Notes under the pieces: generated by a model
Databases searched by the model: none
What the model saw: the letters and a program-made list of their open reading frames with translations, nothing else
Told to the model about the DNA's origin: nothing
Position numbers and translations under genes: made by a program
Part shown: positions 6,474-6,840 of the stretch, piece after piece
Numbering within the stretch: the first letter of the stretch is position 1
Layout: each line of letters starts with the position of its first letter
NCBI GenBank assembly: GCA_903840825.1
Contig: CAIMHL010000652.1
Coordinates: 1 to 6,840 of the forward strand
Origin: an uncultured beta proteobacterium
Lineage (GTDB): Bacteria; Pseudomonadota; Gammaproteobacteria; Burkholderiales; Burkholderiaceae_C
Direction: 5' to 3'
Length of the DNA: 6,840 nucleotides

Positions 6474-6524
6474 TGCCCGGTTTTGAGGAGTCAAATAGGA
6501 AGCGGCTACTACCGGTAAGGGTCT
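6474..6524 (+). repeat. Interspersed repeat, copy 2
   Basis: Direct-orientation partner of 3182-3232, identical over 6503-6524 and 44 of 51 overall; the 7 differences all lie in the first 29 positions. The two copies lie about 3.3 kb apart, one on each side of the tRNA-His junction, so the family is not confined to the presumed island. Confidence 0.75.
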
Positions 6525-6799
6525 AAACCCGACTAATGAGCTACAGGTCTGCAGTCGCGAACTCACCGCGGAAAAATGAGCGCCCTACCCTGCTTTTGGT
6601 CACAATAAATTGAAGTAAATAGCTTTTTCCATCAGCCACTTGCTGACTGAAGTTGCGGTACGTGAGCGTGCGGCTTCCGCCTGAAAACGAGAAGGAAAGG
6701 TGACTGACGAAATAAGTGCACTTCTTCAGGGAGTTAAGTTACGAATTTCATGGGAAAGAATCGGCGGTTGCAAGCAATACGGATAAATTGTACACTGCA

Positions 6800-6813
6800 G
6801 AGTAAATTTACTC
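6800..6813. promoter_or_regulatory. Perfect 14-bp palindrome, possible operator
   Basis: GAGTAAATTTACTC is its own reverse complement. It sits in AT-rich DNA about 30 bp from the right edge, where it could be an operator of a gene beginning outside the window. There is no adjacent T-run and no identified regulator, so the function is unknown. Confidence 0.35.
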
Positions 6814-6840
6814 AGTAATATTCAAATGTCGTACAGCAGA

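Larger units (their letters stand above)
6184..6840. other. Gene-free region to the right window edge
   Basis: No gene is convincing. A 78-codon minus frame (GTG at 6566 to 6330) lacks a ribosome binding site, overlaps the interspersed repeat and has no motif I recognise. The interval should include the promoter of the interrupted gene, but I see no clear -35/-10 pair. It also contains the second repeat copy and a perfect palindrome near the edge. The start of another gene may lie just outside the window. Confidence 0.45.

Noticed and set aside
2971..6554. 12-bp inverted match CTGCAGACCTGT (2971-2982) with ACAGGTCTGCAG (6543-6554)
   Set aside because: About one such match is expected by chance in a window of this size.
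6330..6566. 78-codon minus-strand frame starting at GTG
   Set aside because: There is no Shine-Dalgarno and the frame runs through the interspersed repeat. The copy at 3182-3232 does not preserve an equivalent long frame, so coding is unlikely.
1..6840. CRISPR array or complete insertion sequence
   Set aside because: There are no regularly spaced repeats, and no transposase or integrase motifs are visible in any frame I read.

Overview
The window looks like an accessory stretch of a betaproteobacterial chromosome, most likely order Burkholderiales and possibly Comamonadaceae. This rests on the style of the CadA/CadR proteins, the sequence of a tRNA-His 3' end, and the GC-rich left half. It is a family-level guess only.

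Layout: (1) 1-2104, minus strand: a P1B-type heavy-metal ATPase (CadA/ZntA/PbrA group), cut by the left window edge. (2) 2105-2185: a divergent intergenic region with a textbook MerR-type promoter (19-bp spacer, perfect 7-bp dyad). (3) 2186-2674, plus strand: the CadR/PbrR-type regulator. These two genes form a Cd/Pb/Zn efflux and sensing module. (4) 2675-3288: no convincing gene; it contains one copy of an interspersed repeat. (5) 3289-3669, minus: a HIT-family nucleotide hydrolase. (6) 3732-4151, minus: a phage-type M15 peptidase whose N-terminus appears locally frameshifted. (7) 4332-4413: an intrinsic terminator followed by only the last 26 nt of a tRNA-His gene, both minus strand. This is the signature of the displaced end of an element integrated into tRNA-His, so DNA to the right is probably island DNA and DNA to the left is the older flank. 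(8) 4414-4725: gene-free junction DNA with GGGG-rich repeats that could be integrase arm sites. (9) 4726-6183, minus: two consecutive ORFs of 165 and 316 aa in the same frame, separated by one TAA. They read as one 485-codon gene broken by a nonsense codon, and an R-x6-H (HEPN-nuclease-like) motif lies just after the break. (10) 6184-6840: no convincing gene; it holds the second repeat copy and a perfect 14-bp palindrome.

The genes do not form one pathway. The metal module is self-contained. The HIT and M15 genes are unrelated neighbours. The interrupted gene is the only candidate for something undescribed: a possible HEPN-type accessory or defence protein at the end of a tRNA-His island, apparently inactivated or expressed as two pieces.
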